Notes: a model not told the origin generated them from the sequence alone. A stretch of 64,000 bases of DNA from Tropicibacter sp. Alg240-R139 (GCF_900537075.1 NZ_UNRA01000001.1:1264191-1328190), one strand, 5' to 3'. Shown: positions 25,350 to 34,004, numbered from the stretch's first letter. A program made the numbers and translations.

Positions 25350-26141
25350 GTGAGCCGTCTGTCCGTCAGATCACTTTTGTGGCTTGGGTTCTACGGGATC
25401 ATCCTGTGGGCATGGTGGGTTATGTACTCCATGGCCATTGATATGGATCTGGACCTGATCGGTCGCCCGGGCCCGATGGGCGAGGCGATGAGACAGATGA
25501 ATCCGCGCATGGATATGTACATGCCCATGGCGGAATTCGGCCCGCTGTTCTCGATGTGGGGTATCATGATGGCCGCGATGATGTTGCCGACACTGGTGCC
25601 CACCTTACGCAGCTATGAAGACCTGATGGCTTCGGCCAATGGTACGCGGGCAGGGTGGGTCGGTGTTTTGCTGGGCTATTTCCTGATTTGGCTGGGTTTT
25701 GCAGCCGCCATCACCGGCGTTCAATTGGCGCTTCTTTTTGGGGGGGTGGTGGACATGCTGGGCATTGCCAAATCTCCTTGGCTGTCAGCTGGTCTGCTAG
25801 TCGCGGTGGGCGCCTTTCAGTTCACCCGTGCAAAAGAGGTCTGCCACGGCGTATGCCATGCCCCAATGATGTATTTCATCGCCAATTGGCGCACCGGGTT
25901 CGCGGGAGGTCTGCGCATGGGTGTTGGGCTGGGTGCGTTCTGCGCCGCCTGCTGCTGGGGCTTCATGGCGCTTGGCTTTGTCGGCGGCGTCATGAGCTTG
26001 TTGTGGATGGGGCTCGCCACCTTCTTCATGGTTTTGGAAAAACTACCGCAAATTGGCCACCATGTGACCAAACCCTTGGGCGTTCTGTTGATCGCCGCGG
26101 GTCTGTTCCTGCTGGTCTATGTCTATGTTATTGGAGGATAA
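25350..26141 (+). CDS. DUF2182 predicted metal-binding membrane protein
   Basis: A 263-residue membrane protein with about six to seven segments. It matches DUF2182 with MEFGP-like loop, MWGIMMAAMMLPTLVP and the cysteine motif CHGVCHAP in a loop, then CAACCWG. Cysteine, methionine and histidine patterns suggest metal handling, probably copper, but no member is well characterised. The start is a GTG with GGGGAGG upstream. It runs into the DUF1326 gene after three bases, and precedes dmdA. Confidence 0.82.
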   Translation: MSRLSVRSLLWLGFYGIILWAWWVMYSMAIDMDLDLIGRPGPMGEAMRQMNPRMDMYMPMAEFGPLFSMWGIMMAAMMLPTLVPTLRSYEDLMASANGTRAGWVGVLLGYFLIWLGFAAAITGVQLALLFGGVVDMLGIAKSPWLSAGLLVAVGAFQFTRAKEVCHGVCHAPMMYFIANWRTGFAGGLRMGVGLGAFCAACCWGFMALGFVGGVMSLLWMGLATFFMVLEKLPQIGHHVTKPLGVLLIAAGLFLLVYVYVIGG

Positions 26142-26144
26142 CCC

Positions 26145-26849
26145 ATGGCAGTGAAACGAAAACCCAATGCCGACCGCTTGCCGGTCAGCCAGCGGATCGA
26201 CAGCCGCATGGCCAACCCCAGCCGTCGCGACAAGACGCCCACAGATTGGGCCATCAAGGGCGAGCTGATCTTGAATTGTTCCTGCGATGTGTTCTGTCCC
26301 TGCGTGGTGTCGCTTGGTGCGCACCCCCCGACCGAGGGGCACTGCCACGCCTGGATGGGGATCATCATAGACGAAGGCCATTACGAGGGCGAGGACCTGT
26401 CGGGTCTGAACGTGGGCCTGCTGGTCGACATTCCCGGCCGTATGGGTGAGGGCCAGTGGAAGGTCGCTGCATATGTAGACGAAAACGCCAGCGGCAAGGC
26501 CTATAACGGGCTGCTCGAAATCTTCTCGGGCAAGGCGGGCGGCACCACGGGTCTGTTCACCATGCTGGTGAGCGACATCATCGGCGCCGAGCGCGCTCCG
26601 GTAGTGATCGAACGTGACGGCGCCAAGCGTCGCATCACGATCGGCCGCAAGATCCAGGGCGAAATCGAGATGATTGGCGGGTTGGATGCAGAACACCCGG
26701 TGATGGTCAGCAACTCCAAATACTGGATGGGACCGGACATCATCGTTGCGCGCGGTCTTAAATCCAAGGTCCGCGACTATGGCCGCGTCTGGGACTTTGG
26801 CGGCAAGTCCGCCGAGATTTGCCCGATCAATTGGAGCGGTGCACGCTAA
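26145..26849 (+). CDS. DUF1326 family protein
   Basis: A 234-residue soluble protein. After a basic N-terminal stretch, the DUF1326 signature NCSCDVFCPCVVSLGAHPPTEGHCHAW appears. The CxC and CPC pairs plus HCH look like a metal or disulfide centre. DUF1326 and DUF2182 genes are frequent neighbours in proteobacteria and are presumably partners. The gene starts three bases after the DUF2182 stop. A perfect hairpin lies just after its stop, ahead of dmdA. Its role in DMSP metabolism, if any, is unknown. Confidence 0.8.
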   Translation: MAVKRKPNADRLPVSQRIDSRMANPSRRDKTPTDWAIKGELILNCSCDVFCPCVVSLGAHPPTEGHCHAWMGIIIDEGHYEGEDLSGLNVGLLVDIPGRMGEGQWKVAAYVDENASGKAYNGLLEIFSGKAGGTTGLFTMLVSDIIGAERAPVVIERDGAKRRITIGRKIQGEIEMIGGLDAEHPVMVSNSKYWMGPDIIVARGLKSKVRDYGRVWDFGGKSAEICPINWSGAR

Positions 26850-26858
26850 GAAAACCTC

Positions 26859-26886
26859 CTGCCGTCGAATGAGAGCATCGACGGCA
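26859..26886 (+). other. Stem-loop in the dmdA leader
   Basis: CTGCCGTCGA (26859-26868) pairs perfectly with TCGACGGCAG (26878-26886 and preceding base) around a nine-base loop. It lies 29 bases before the dmdA ATG, with no T-run. It may separate dmdA expression from the upstream DUF genes or protect an mRNA end. Confidence 0.6.
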
Positions 26887-26914
26887 GATCATCATCTGTT
26901 GAAGGAGACAAGGC

Positions 26915-28009
26915 ATGGCCATCATCATGCCGTCGCGCCGTGTGCGTAAGACACCATTTTCGCCGGGGGTCGAGGCCGCCGGTGTCAAAGGCTATACCGT
27001 TTATAACCATATGCTATTGCCGACCTGTTTCGAAAGCGTCGAGGCGGACGCCGCCCATCTGAAACAACATGTGCAGGTCTGGGATGTTTCTGTCGAACGG
27101 CAGGTTCAGATCAAAGGACCAGATGCGCTGCGGTTGATGAAGATGATCAGCCCGCGTGACATGGACAAGATGGCGAACGATCAATGCTATTATGTGCCGT
27201 CGGTCGACCACAACGGCGGCATGCTGAACGATCCGGTGTCGATCAAACTGGCCGATGATCATTACTGGCTGTCCGTGGCGGATGGAGATCTGTGGCAGTA
27301 TGCCCTTGGCCTCTCCATCGGTTTGGGGCTGGATGTCGAGGTGGATGAACCGGACGTCTCGCCTTTGGCGGTCCAAGGTCCCAAGGCCGACGACTTGATG
27401 GCGCGGGTTTTCGGTGATGCGGCCCGTGACATCAAATTCTTCCGCTACAAGCGCTTGGCGTTTGAGGGGCAGGAGTTTGTTGTGGCGCGGTCTGGCTGGT
27501 CCAAACAGGGCGGGTTCGAGATCTATGTCGAAGGATCCGAGTACGGCATGCCGCTGTGGGATGCGCTGTTCGCGGCAGGTCATGACCTGAACGTGCGCGC
27601 CGGGTGCCCCAACAATATCGAGCGGATCGAAGGCGGGATGCTCAGCTTTGGCTCAGACATGCGGCGGGACAACACGCCCTATGAATGCGGGCTTGGGCGG
27701 TTCTGCAACTCGCCCGAGGATTACATCGGCAAGGCGGCCCTGGCCGAGCAAGCCAAGAACGGCCCGCCGCGCCAGATCCGCGCTATCGTGATCGAGGGCG
27801 AAATCGGGGCGTGTACCGGGTCTTGGCCGTTGCTGGCGGATGGGCGTCAGGTGGGGCAGGTGGCCTCGGCGGTGTTCAGCCCCGAGTTCGGGGTGAACGT
27901 CGCCATTGGCATGGTTGATCGATCGCATTGGGGCGCAGGCACACGGATGGAAATCGAGACCGAGTACGGGATGAAATGGGCCGTCGTGCAAGAGCGGTTC
28001 TGGAGATGA
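26915..28009 (+). CDS. dmdA: Dimethylsulfoniopropionate demethylase
   Basis: A 364-residue tetrahydrofolate-dependent enzyme of the GcvT/aminomethyltransferase fold. It removes a methyl group from DMSP to give methylmercaptopropionate, the first step of the demethylation route in marine bacteria. The protein reads very like Ruegeria pomeroyi DmdA from memory: PSRRVRKTPFSPGVEAAGVKGYTVYNHMLLPT, VWDVSVERQVQIKGPDALRLMKMISPRDMD and GCPNNIERIEGG. The ribosome site GAAGGAG is eight bases before the ATG. acuI follows after a repeat element, as in R. pomeroyi. The other family option, GcvT, is unlikely because the N-terminus and length fit DmdA. Confidence 0.92.
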   Translation: MAIIMPSRRVRKTPFSPGVEAAGVKGYTVYNHMLLPTCFESVEADAAHLKQHVQVWDVSVERQVQIKGPDALRLMKMISPRDMDKMANDQCYYVPSVDHNGGMLNDPVSIKLADDHYWLSVADGDLWQYALGLSIGLGLDVEVDEPDVSPLAVQGPKADDLMARVFGDAARDIKFFRYKRLAFEGQEFVVARSGWSKQGGFEIYVEGSEYGMPLWDALFAAGHDLNVRAGCPNNIERIEGGMLSFGSDMRRDNTPYECGLGRFCNSPEDYIGKAALAEQAKNGPPRQIRAIVIEGEIGACTGSWPLLADGRQVGQVASAVFSPEFGVNVAIGMVDRSHWGAGTRMEIETEYGMKWAVVQERFWR

Positions 28010-28013
28010 GACG

Positions 28014-28080
28014 GGTCAGGGGGCGCTGCCCCCATCGCGGCGAGCCGCGATTCCCCCGGGATATTTTTGGCCAGATGAAG
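28014..28080 (+). repeat. Post-stop intergenic repeat, copy C
   Basis: Begins just after the dmdA stop. It has GGGGGC / GCCCCC (28019-28033), a second hairpin ATCGCGG / CCGCGAT (28034-28051), then CCCCCGGGATATTTTTGG and CCAGATGAAG. It lies between dmdA and acuI, so it is transcribed within that operon. Confidence 0.6.
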
Positions 28081-28114
28081 TTGGATCTGGCGCTTTGGGA
28101 AATGGAGAACTGAC

Positions 28115-29110
28115 ATGTTCAACGCATTGGTTGTTGAGAAAGACGAAGAGAGTGGCAAGGCAAGCACATCGGTTCAGCAGATCGGTCTGGATGCTCTGCC
28201 CGAGGGCGAGGTGACCGTAGCGGTCGAATATTCCACCGTCAACTATAAGGACGGTCTGTGTCTAAGCCCTAGCGGCGGCGGGCTGGTGCGCAAATATCCG
28301 CATATTCCGGGCATCGATTTCGCCGGCACAGTCGAGGCATCGTCCGATGATCGCTACAAGCCCGGCGACAAGGTGGTGCTGACGGGTTGGCGCGTAGGGG
28401 AAGCCCATTGGGGAGGCTACAGCCAAAAAGCCAACGTGCGCGCTGATTGGCTGGTGCCGCTGCCCGATGGGTTGGATGCGCGTCAGGCAATGGCAGTGGG
28501 TACGGCAGGCTTCACCGCGATGTTGGCAGTTATGGCGCTGCAGGACCATGGTATGACGCCGGATCATGGCCCCGTTCTGGTCACCGGAGCAGCTGGCGGC
28601 GTGGGCTCTGTCGCGACTGCGATCCTTGCGCATTTGGGCTATGAGGTCGCTGGGGTTACTGGTCGCCCTGAGACGGCTGACTACCTTAAATCTTTGGGTG
28701 CGACTCAGATTGTGGCCCGCGAAGAGCTGAACGAAACAGTCAAACGTCCGCTGGAAAGTGAAACCTGGGCCGGATGTGTTGATGCAGTGGGCGGCACTAT
28801 GCTGGCGCGTGTTCTGGGGCAGATGAAATACGGTGCTTCAGTCGCATCGGTCGGCCTTGCTGGTGGCGCGGGCCTTCCTGCAACCGTCATTCCGTTCCTG
28901 CTGCGCGGCGTGAATCTGCTGGGCATCGACAGCGTCATGCAGCCCTATGACAACCGCCTGCGTGCCTGGCAGCGCGTTGCAACCGATCTGCCGATGGACA
29001 AGTTGGAGGCGATGATCCACGCGGCCACTTTGAGCGACTTGCCACAGCTAGGCGCCGACATCTTGCAGGGGCAGGTCAAAGGTCGCGTCGTGGTTGATGT
29101 GAACGCCTGA
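28115..29110 (+). CDS. acuI: Acrylyl-CoA reductase AcuI (YhdH family)
   Basis: A 331-residue zinc-free MDR-superfamily reductase. It reduces the toxic acryloyl-CoA from DMSP breakdown to propionyl-CoA with NADPH. FNALVVEKDE, STVNYKDGLCLS, IPGIDFAGTV and VTGAAGGVGSVATAILA (nucleotide-binding loop) are the family motifs. It follows dmdA by 105 bases, the arrangement described as co-transcribed in Ruegeria pomeroyi. A strong terminator comes after it. Confidence 0.93.
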   Translation: MFNALVVEKDEESGKASTSVQQIGLDALPEGEVTVAVEYSTVNYKDGLCLSPSGGGLVRKYPHIPGIDFAGTVEASSDDRYKPGDKVVLTGWRVGEAHWGGYSQKANVRADWLVPLPDGLDARQAMAVGTAGFTAMLAVMALQDHGMTPDHGPVLVTGAAGGVGSVATAILAHLGYEVAGVTGRPETADYLKSLGATQIVAREELNETVKRPLESETWAGCVDAVGGTMLARVLGQMKYGASVASVGLAGGAGLPATVIPFLLRGVNLLGIDSVMQPYDNRLRAWQRVATDLPMDKLEAMIHAATLSDLPQLGADILQGQVKGRVVVDVNA

Positions 29111-29141
29111 ACCCAAAATTAACAAAATTACTTCTACACCC

Positions 29142-29171
29142 AAGGCCCCGCCGAGCAATCTGCGGGGCCTT
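29142..29171 (+). terminator. Terminator after acuI
   Basis: AAGGCCCCG (29142-29150) / CGGGGCCTT (29163-29171), a perfect nine-base stem with a 12-base loop, followed by TCTTGG. It ends the dmdA-acuI transcript. Confidence 0.85.
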
Positions 29172-29291
29172 TCTTGGCTTAGTATTCATACGTCTCTCAG
29201 ACATTTGACGCTCTGTTTCGAGCGTTCCAGTCCTGTCGTTGATTTCACCCGCTAGAAAAATGGTGCTGTGTTGTTTTCGGATGTGATGGTG

Positions 29292-29543
29292 TCAATATCC
29301 CCGTGTCCTTACTGCGAGATTTTAAGTCGCCCCCACACCAGCGGTCGATGAATCTCCCGGTTACAGATGAAGCACCACGCCAGTTGCACGCTCTGCAGGT
29401 TTCAGAAAAACCATCGGGTTCGGTCAGCTTTCACCCACCTCAAGTGTGGCGCCAGTGACAGTTCCATAGAATTGCAAGGCAGAGTGTAAATCGCTGACAA
29501 GGATTTCACCCCGGACCAGAAAATCCTTTGGTTGAAATGTCAT
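29292..29543 (-). pseudogene. Decayed VOC/glyoxalase-like gene
   Basis: On the minus strand, an ATG at 29543 opens 39 residues beginning MTFQPKDFLVRGEILVSDLHSALQ and ending TGATLEVGES. The frame then meets stops at 29424, 29361 and 29322, yet continues recognisably in the same frame (PNPMVFLKPAERATGVVLHL, then PGDSSTAGVGAT). Together these look like the N-terminal half of a vicinal-oxygen-chelate protein of the PhnB/YP-type. No homologous C-terminus is visible beyond 29292. It is a remnant, not a functional gene. The rest of 29172-29670 shows nothing else. Confidence 0.65.
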
Positions 29544-29670
29544 CTTGTTGCTCCGTTGTTCGACGCCGAGTCACACCGCCAGCCCTTGATGACAGTTCAC
29601 GTCATCAGAGGCTCTTGACCTTGTCCCTCAAGCCCGTCATCCATTTCGCAAAACAAGTCTGGGGGAGGCC

Positions 29671-30897
29671 ATGGCGCTCGATATCGAATTTGTACGCAGT
29701 CAGTTTCCTGCGTTTTCCGAAACCGTGCTTGAAGGGCAGGCATTCTTTGAAAACGCAGGCGGGTCCTATACCTGTCAGCAGGTCATCAACCGGCTGACCC
29801 GATATTACACACAACGCAAAGTGCAGCCTTATGCCCCCTACGACGCCAGCCGTTTGGCGGGTGAAGAGATGGACGAGGCGCGTGTGCGCATGGCTGCGAT
29901 CTTAGGGGTAGACACCGACGAGCTGAGCTTTGGCCCCTCTACCACTCAGAACACATATGTGTTGGCGCAGGCCTTTCGTCAGTGGATGAAACCCGGCGAA
30001 GCCATCATCGTCACCAATCAGGACCACGAAGCCAACACCGGCCCCTGGCGGCGTCTGGCGGATGAGGGGATCGAGGTTCGAGAATGGACCATCGATCCCG
30101 AAACCGGGCACCTAAACCCAAGCGATCTGGAAGATCTGCTAGATGAAAAGGTGCGACTGGTCTGTTTCCCGCATTGCTCAAACGTTGTGGGTGAGATCAA
30201 CCCCGTGACCGAAATCACGTCGATTGCCCATGCAGCTGGCGCCTTTGTCTGCGTTGATGGCGTATCTTACGCGCCGCACGGATTTCCGAATGTGGGCGAG
30301 CTGGGGCCGGACATTTACCTGTTCTCAGCCTATAAGACCTATGGCCCGCATCAAGGATGCATGGTGATCCGCCGTGCCTTGGGCGAGCTTCTGCCAAATC
30401 AGGCGCATTATTTCAACGCGGGGGTGCTATACCAACGCTTCACACCAGCCGGACCCGACCACGCGCAAGTCGCTGCCTGCGCCGGTATGGCCGATTACAT
30501 CGAGGACCTGAACACCCATCACGGCGGACCGTCCGAAGGGTCGGCTGAAAAGGGTGCCTTTGCCCATGACCTGATGCGCGCCCACGAGGTGGCGTTGCTG
30601 CAACCACTGTTGGATGCGGTCAAGGATCGCAATTCTGTCCGGTTGATTGGCCCGGCCAATGCCGAGATGCGCGCGCCTACAGTTGCTTTGGGCCTGAATC
30701 GCCCAGCCGAACCGGTGGCCGCTGAGCTGGCCAAACTTGGCATCATGGCTGGGGGGGGCGATTTTTATGCTGTGCGCGCTTTGCAGGGGATGGGAATTGA
30801 CTCTGAAAAACACGGTGTTCTGCGGTTGAGCTTCACTCACTACACGTCTCAGGCCGAAGTTGACGCGCTGATCGCGGCCCTGGATCACGTGCTCTGA
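29671..30897 (+). CDS. Class V aminotransferase / cysteine-desulfurase-like protein
   Basis: A 408-residue pyridoxal-phosphate enzyme of the class V aminotransferase family. FFENAGGSYTCQQVINRL, the PLP phosphate loop GPSTTQNTYVLAQAF, VCVDGVSYAPHG and the internal aldimine lysine in LFSAYKTYGPHQG are visible. It resembles SufS/CsdA-type desulfurases but lacks the characteristic cysteine loop near the C-terminus that I can recognise, so the true reaction could be different (for example another beta-elimination). It begins a new transcription unit after the pseudogene. Confidence 0.8.
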   Translation: MALDIEFVRSQFPAFSETVLEGQAFFENAGGSYTCQQVINRLTRYYTQRKVQPYAPYDASRLAGEEMDEARVRMAAILGVDTDELSFGPSTTQNTYVLAQAFRQWMKPGEAIIVTNQDHEANTGPWRRLADEGIEVREWTIDPETGHLNPSDLEDLLDEKVRLVCFPHCSNVVGEINPVTEITSIAHAAGAFVCVDGVSYAPHGFPNVGELGPDIYLFSAYKTYGPHQGCMVIRRALGELLPNQAHYFNAGVLYQRFTPAGPDHAQVAACAGMADYIEDLNTHHGGPSEGSAEKGAFAHDLMRAHEVALLQPLLDAVKDRNSVRLIGPANAEMRAPTVALGLNRPAEPVAAELAKLGIMAGGGDFYAVRALQGMGIDSEKHGVLRLSFTHYTSQAEVDALIAALDHVL

Positions 30898-31097
30898 TCG
30901 GTATCTCAGACTCAGACCTAAGACAGAATTCGGCGTCGTCCTTCGGGAGGCGCCGTTGTTTATTTCGACAGTCAACAGCCACGGAAAGAGTGAAATAACA
31001 GGCAGTAGCGGCCCAAAGTTCGGGCTAAATCATTCAAAACTTGCCAGAAACGCCATCTCGCCCTAGCGTTACCTTAGAGCCACTAAGGGGAGGAAAG

Positions 31098-32306
31098 ATG
31101 GTTCTGACTTCAACGGACGGGCAGAAAGATCTGCCAAGATATTTCGCGCAGGTCCATCGGATGCTGCACAAATTGGAAGCCGGACGCTTGGACATCGTTT
31201 TGCCAGATGGGCGGCGGTTCCGTACAGAGGGTGCAATACCCGGTCCTGTTGCCCAGATCGACGTGCATCATCCTGATCTGTTTGCCAGATTAATCCGCGA
31301 GGGAGATCTGGGGTTTTCGGATGCCTATCTCGAGGAATGGTGGTCCTCACCGGATTTGCGCACCTTTATGGATCTAGTGCATCAAGGATCTGAAACGGTT
31401 TATGATCATTTCCCGGGCCGGGGGTTGATCCGCGCTTATGAGCGATTGCGGTTTTGGTTGCATCGAAATCACAAGGAACAAGCAAAGAAGAACATCTCGT
31501 ATCACTATGATTTGGGGAATGATTTCTACTCTCTCTGGCTAGATGATACGATGACCTATTCCAGCGCGCTGTATGAAACCGGGCAAGAAAGCCTGGAGAA
31601 TGCGCAGACCGCCAAATACGAAAGTTTGGTGGACGAGCTGGGTGTTAAGCCCGGTGATCACGTGCTGGAGATTGGCTGTGGCTGGGGCGGGTTTGCCGAA
31701 TACGCTGCAAAGGAACGCGGGCTGAAAGTTACGGGGCTGACAATCAGTCAGGAGCAGTTCAATTATGCCACGCAAAGGATTGAGAAAGCTGGGCTTTCTG
31801 ATCAGGTAACCTTCAAGTTAAAGGACTATCGCGACGAAACTGGAAGCTATGATGGCATCGCGAGCATCGAGATGTTCGAGGCGGTCGGGCAAAAGTACTG
31901 GCCGGTGTATTTTGATACTGTTCGCGACCGGTTGAAACCGGGTGCCCAGGCAACGTTGCAAATCATCACGGTGAATGATGCCCGGTGGGAGGTTTACAAA
32001 AACGGCGTTGATTTCATTCAGAAACACATCTTTCCGGGTGGCATGCTGCCTGCACCTAAGATCCTGCGCGAGCAGGTCGATCGTGCGGGGCTTACCTTTG
32101 TCAAATCCAAGGAGTTCGGCAAGAGTTATGACCTGACTTTGCGCCGCTGGTACGACACCTTTAACAACAAGTGGGAACAGATCACCGAGATGGGGTTTGA
32201 CGACAGGTTCCGCCGGATGTGGAATTTCTACCTGACATCTTGCGGCGCGGCCTTTTACATGGGCAACTGCGATGTGACCCAGATCACCATTGCCCGCAAG
32301 GGCTGA
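31098..32306 (+). CDS. cfa: Cyclopropane-fatty-acyl-phospholipid synthase
   Basis: A 402-residue SAM-dependent enzyme that adds a methylene bridge across the double bond of phospholipid fatty acids. YHYDLGNDFYSLWLDDTMTYSSA is the family hallmark, VLEIGCGWGGFAEYAA is the SAM-binding motif, and the N-terminal lipid-binding region covers the first 130 residues. The ATG at 31098 has GGGGAGGAAAG before it; the frame opens at 31041 without a good ribosome site. trgA follows after 26 bases. The product would harden membranes against acid and oxidative stress. Confidence 0.93.
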   Translation: MVLTSTDGQKDLPRYFAQVHRMLHKLEAGRLDIVLPDGRRFRTEGAIPGPVAQIDVHHPDLFARLIREGDLGFSDAYLEEWWSSPDLRTFMDLVHQGSETVYDHFPGRGLIRAYERLRFWLHRNHKEQAKKNISYHYDLGNDFYSLWLDDTMTYSSALYETGQESLENAQTAKYESLVDELGVKPGDHVLEIGCGWGGFAEYAAKERGLKVTGLTISQEQFNYATQRIEKAGLSDQVTFKLKDYRDETGSYDGIASIEMFEAVGQKYWPVYFDTVRDRLKPGAQATLQIITVNDARWEVYKNGVDFIQKHIFPGGMLPAPKILREQVDRAGLTFVKSKEFGKSYDLTLRRWYDTFNNKWEQITEMGFDDRFRRMWNFYLTSCGAAFYMGNCDVTQITIARKG

Positions 32307-32332
32307 AGCACGACCAAAGAAAGACCCATTAA

Positions 32333-32773
32333 ATGCCCGACGCCGCCCGACTTGTTGCCGCCGTGAGCCTGGCCCTGATTGCCTTTATCGTTTCAGGTCT
32401 GGTTATGCCGCTGATGCCCGAGGGGATGGATTTTGGCTATTTCACCTGGGTAAACGTCGGGCTCGGTGTGCTTTGCGGCTGGGTTGTCATGGGCAAGCGG
32501 GCAGGGCGCGGTATTACGCCTGCCATCAACAACGGCGTGACAGGGGTGCTGGCCCTGCTGTTTTGGGGGCTGTTTGTGCAAGGCGCTTACGAGATGTTTC
32601 GTCAGGCCATGCGCAACCGGTTTGACGGCCCGTTCGAGGCATTGGGCGCGATTTTCACGATCGGGTTCGATTATGGGCTGACCATCATGGTGCCCAGCAT
32701 TATATGGACCTTGCTTGTCGGCGGCGTGCTGGCCGGTCTCGCGACCGAGTTTGCTTGGCGTCAGTGGCGGTAA
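32333..32773 (+). CDS. trgA: TrgA-like membrane protein, tellurite-resistance related
   Basis: A 146-residue protein with four predicted membrane segments. The order trgA-trgB-cysK and the length match the tellurite-resistance locus described in Rhodobacter sphaeroides. VSGLVMPLMPEGMDFGYF and NNGVTGVLALLFWGLF are the visible hydrophobic features. Its mechanism is unknown. It sits between cfa and trgB with short gaps, so cfa-trgA-trgB may be one transcript. Confidence 0.8.
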   Translation: MPDAARLVAAVSLALIAFIVSGLVMPLMPEGMDFGYFTWVNVGLGVLCGWVVMGKRAGRGITPAINNGVTGVLALLFWGLFVQGAYEMFRQAMRNRFDGPFEALGAIFTIGFDYGLTIMVPSIIWTLLVGGVLAGLATEFAWRQWR

Positions 32774-32798
32774 GACCCTAAATCAAAAGGTTCATTTC

Positions 32799-33920
32799 GT
32801 GTCCGATCTCTTTTTTTACGGCACTCTTCGGTATGTGCCACTTTTGGAACTTGTGCTGGGTCGCACAGCAGATCACATCAAGCTGACGCAAGCTGAATTG
32901 CATGGCTACGGTGCTTATGCGGTGCGTCACCAAATCTTTCCTATGGTCGACAAGGGCGAGGGGCGTGTGACCAAAGGTCTGCTGGTTCAGGGGCTGACAC
33001 CTGAAGACATTGATCGGCTGATCTACTATGAGGGCGGTTTTGATTACGACCTGCACAGGTTGCCACTGCGCACCGACCGGGGGGAGCATGTAGTGGCCGA
33101 AGTCTTTCTTCCGGTACCGGGTCTGTGGGAACCTTCAACACCATGGTCACTAAAGGATTGGGCGGCTGATTGGGGCGAGCTGACAATTCTGGCCGCCGAA
33201 GAAGTCATGTCACACTATGGGCATCTGCCAGCTTCGGAAATCGAGCCGCGCTTTTCGGCGATCCGGATGCGGGCGCAAGGGCGGCTTGCAGCACGGCGGC
33301 GCGAGGCAAGCCAGACCTGGGACATCACGCGCGACGTGGTTGTTCACGAGCATTCCCGTCCGTACCTGGGATACTTCACGATGGAAGAGGCGACGCTGCA
33401 GCATCGCCGCTTTGACGGCTCGATGGGGCCGATCCTGCATCGCAGCGCGCTGATCAACGGTCATGCGGCCGTCATTGTGCCTTATGATCCGGTGCGCGAT
33501 TGCGTCTTGGTCATTGAACAATTCCGCGCGCCTGCCTTCTTCGTAGGCGACCCCAACCCCTGGCTGATCGAAGCCGTCGCCGGCATGGTCGATCCCGGAG
33601 AATCACCCGAAGAAGCGGCCCGCCGTGAGACCCGTGAAGAGGCCAATGTTTCGGTGACGGAACTGTTTTCTGCCGGTGATGGATATTCCAGCAGCGGGTC
33701 GTCGGCGGAATTCCTCCATCTTTTTGTAGGTCTGGCGGATCTGGCCGAACCCGCTACGACCGGGGGGCTGGCCTCGGAAGGCGAGGACATTCGCAGCCAT
33801 ATCATCCCGTATGCCGAATTCATGGACCAGTTGGATCAGGGCAAGTTGAAAAACGTTCCGCTCATCTCGATCGCGAACTGGCTGGGCCGAAACCGGGATC
33901 GTTTGCGCAAGAACATTTGA
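32799..33920 (+). CDS. trgB: TrgB: GGCT-like plus NUDIX hydrolase fusion
   Basis: A 373-residue two-domain protein. The N-terminal part (about 1-160) starts LFFYGTLRYVPLLE, typical of the gamma-glutamylcyclotransferase-like fold. The C-terminal part (about 190-373) is a NUDIX hydrolase with the full Nudix box GMVDPGESPEEAARRETREEAN, resembling ADP-sugar pyrophosphatases. It starts at a GTG at 32799, 25 bases after trgA. In R. sphaeroides trgAB together confer tellurite resistance. Substrates are unknown. Confidence 0.85.
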   Translation: MSDLFFYGTLRYVPLLELVLGRTADHIKLTQAELHGYGAYAVRHQIFPMVDKGEGRVTKGLLVQGLTPEDIDRLIYYEGGFDYDLHRLPLRTDRGEHVVAEVFLPVPGLWEPSTPWSLKDWAADWGELTILAAEEVMSHYGHLPASEIEPRFSAIRMRAQGRLAARRREASQTWDITRDVVVHEHSRPYLGYFTMEEATLQHRRFDGSMGPILHRSALINGHAAVIVPYDPVRDCVLVIEQFRAPAFFVGDPNPWLIEAVAGMVDPGESPEEAARRETREEANVSVTELFSAGDGYSSSGSSAEFLHLFVGLADLAEPATTGGLASEGEDIRSHIIPYAEFMDQLDQGKLKNVPLISIANWLGRNRDRLRKNI

Positions 33921-34004
33921 TCGTGGGCCGCGTGCGATGACAGCTTGAGGTCGCGTCATCTCAGCGATAAACCTGTTACACATATTCAGAACTTTGGGGG
34001 CACC

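Noticed and set aside
30931-30955. Terminator after the class V aminotransferase gene
   Set aside because: CGGCG / CGCCG arms are only five bases with mismatches inside and a weak T-tract, so it was not listed as a feature.
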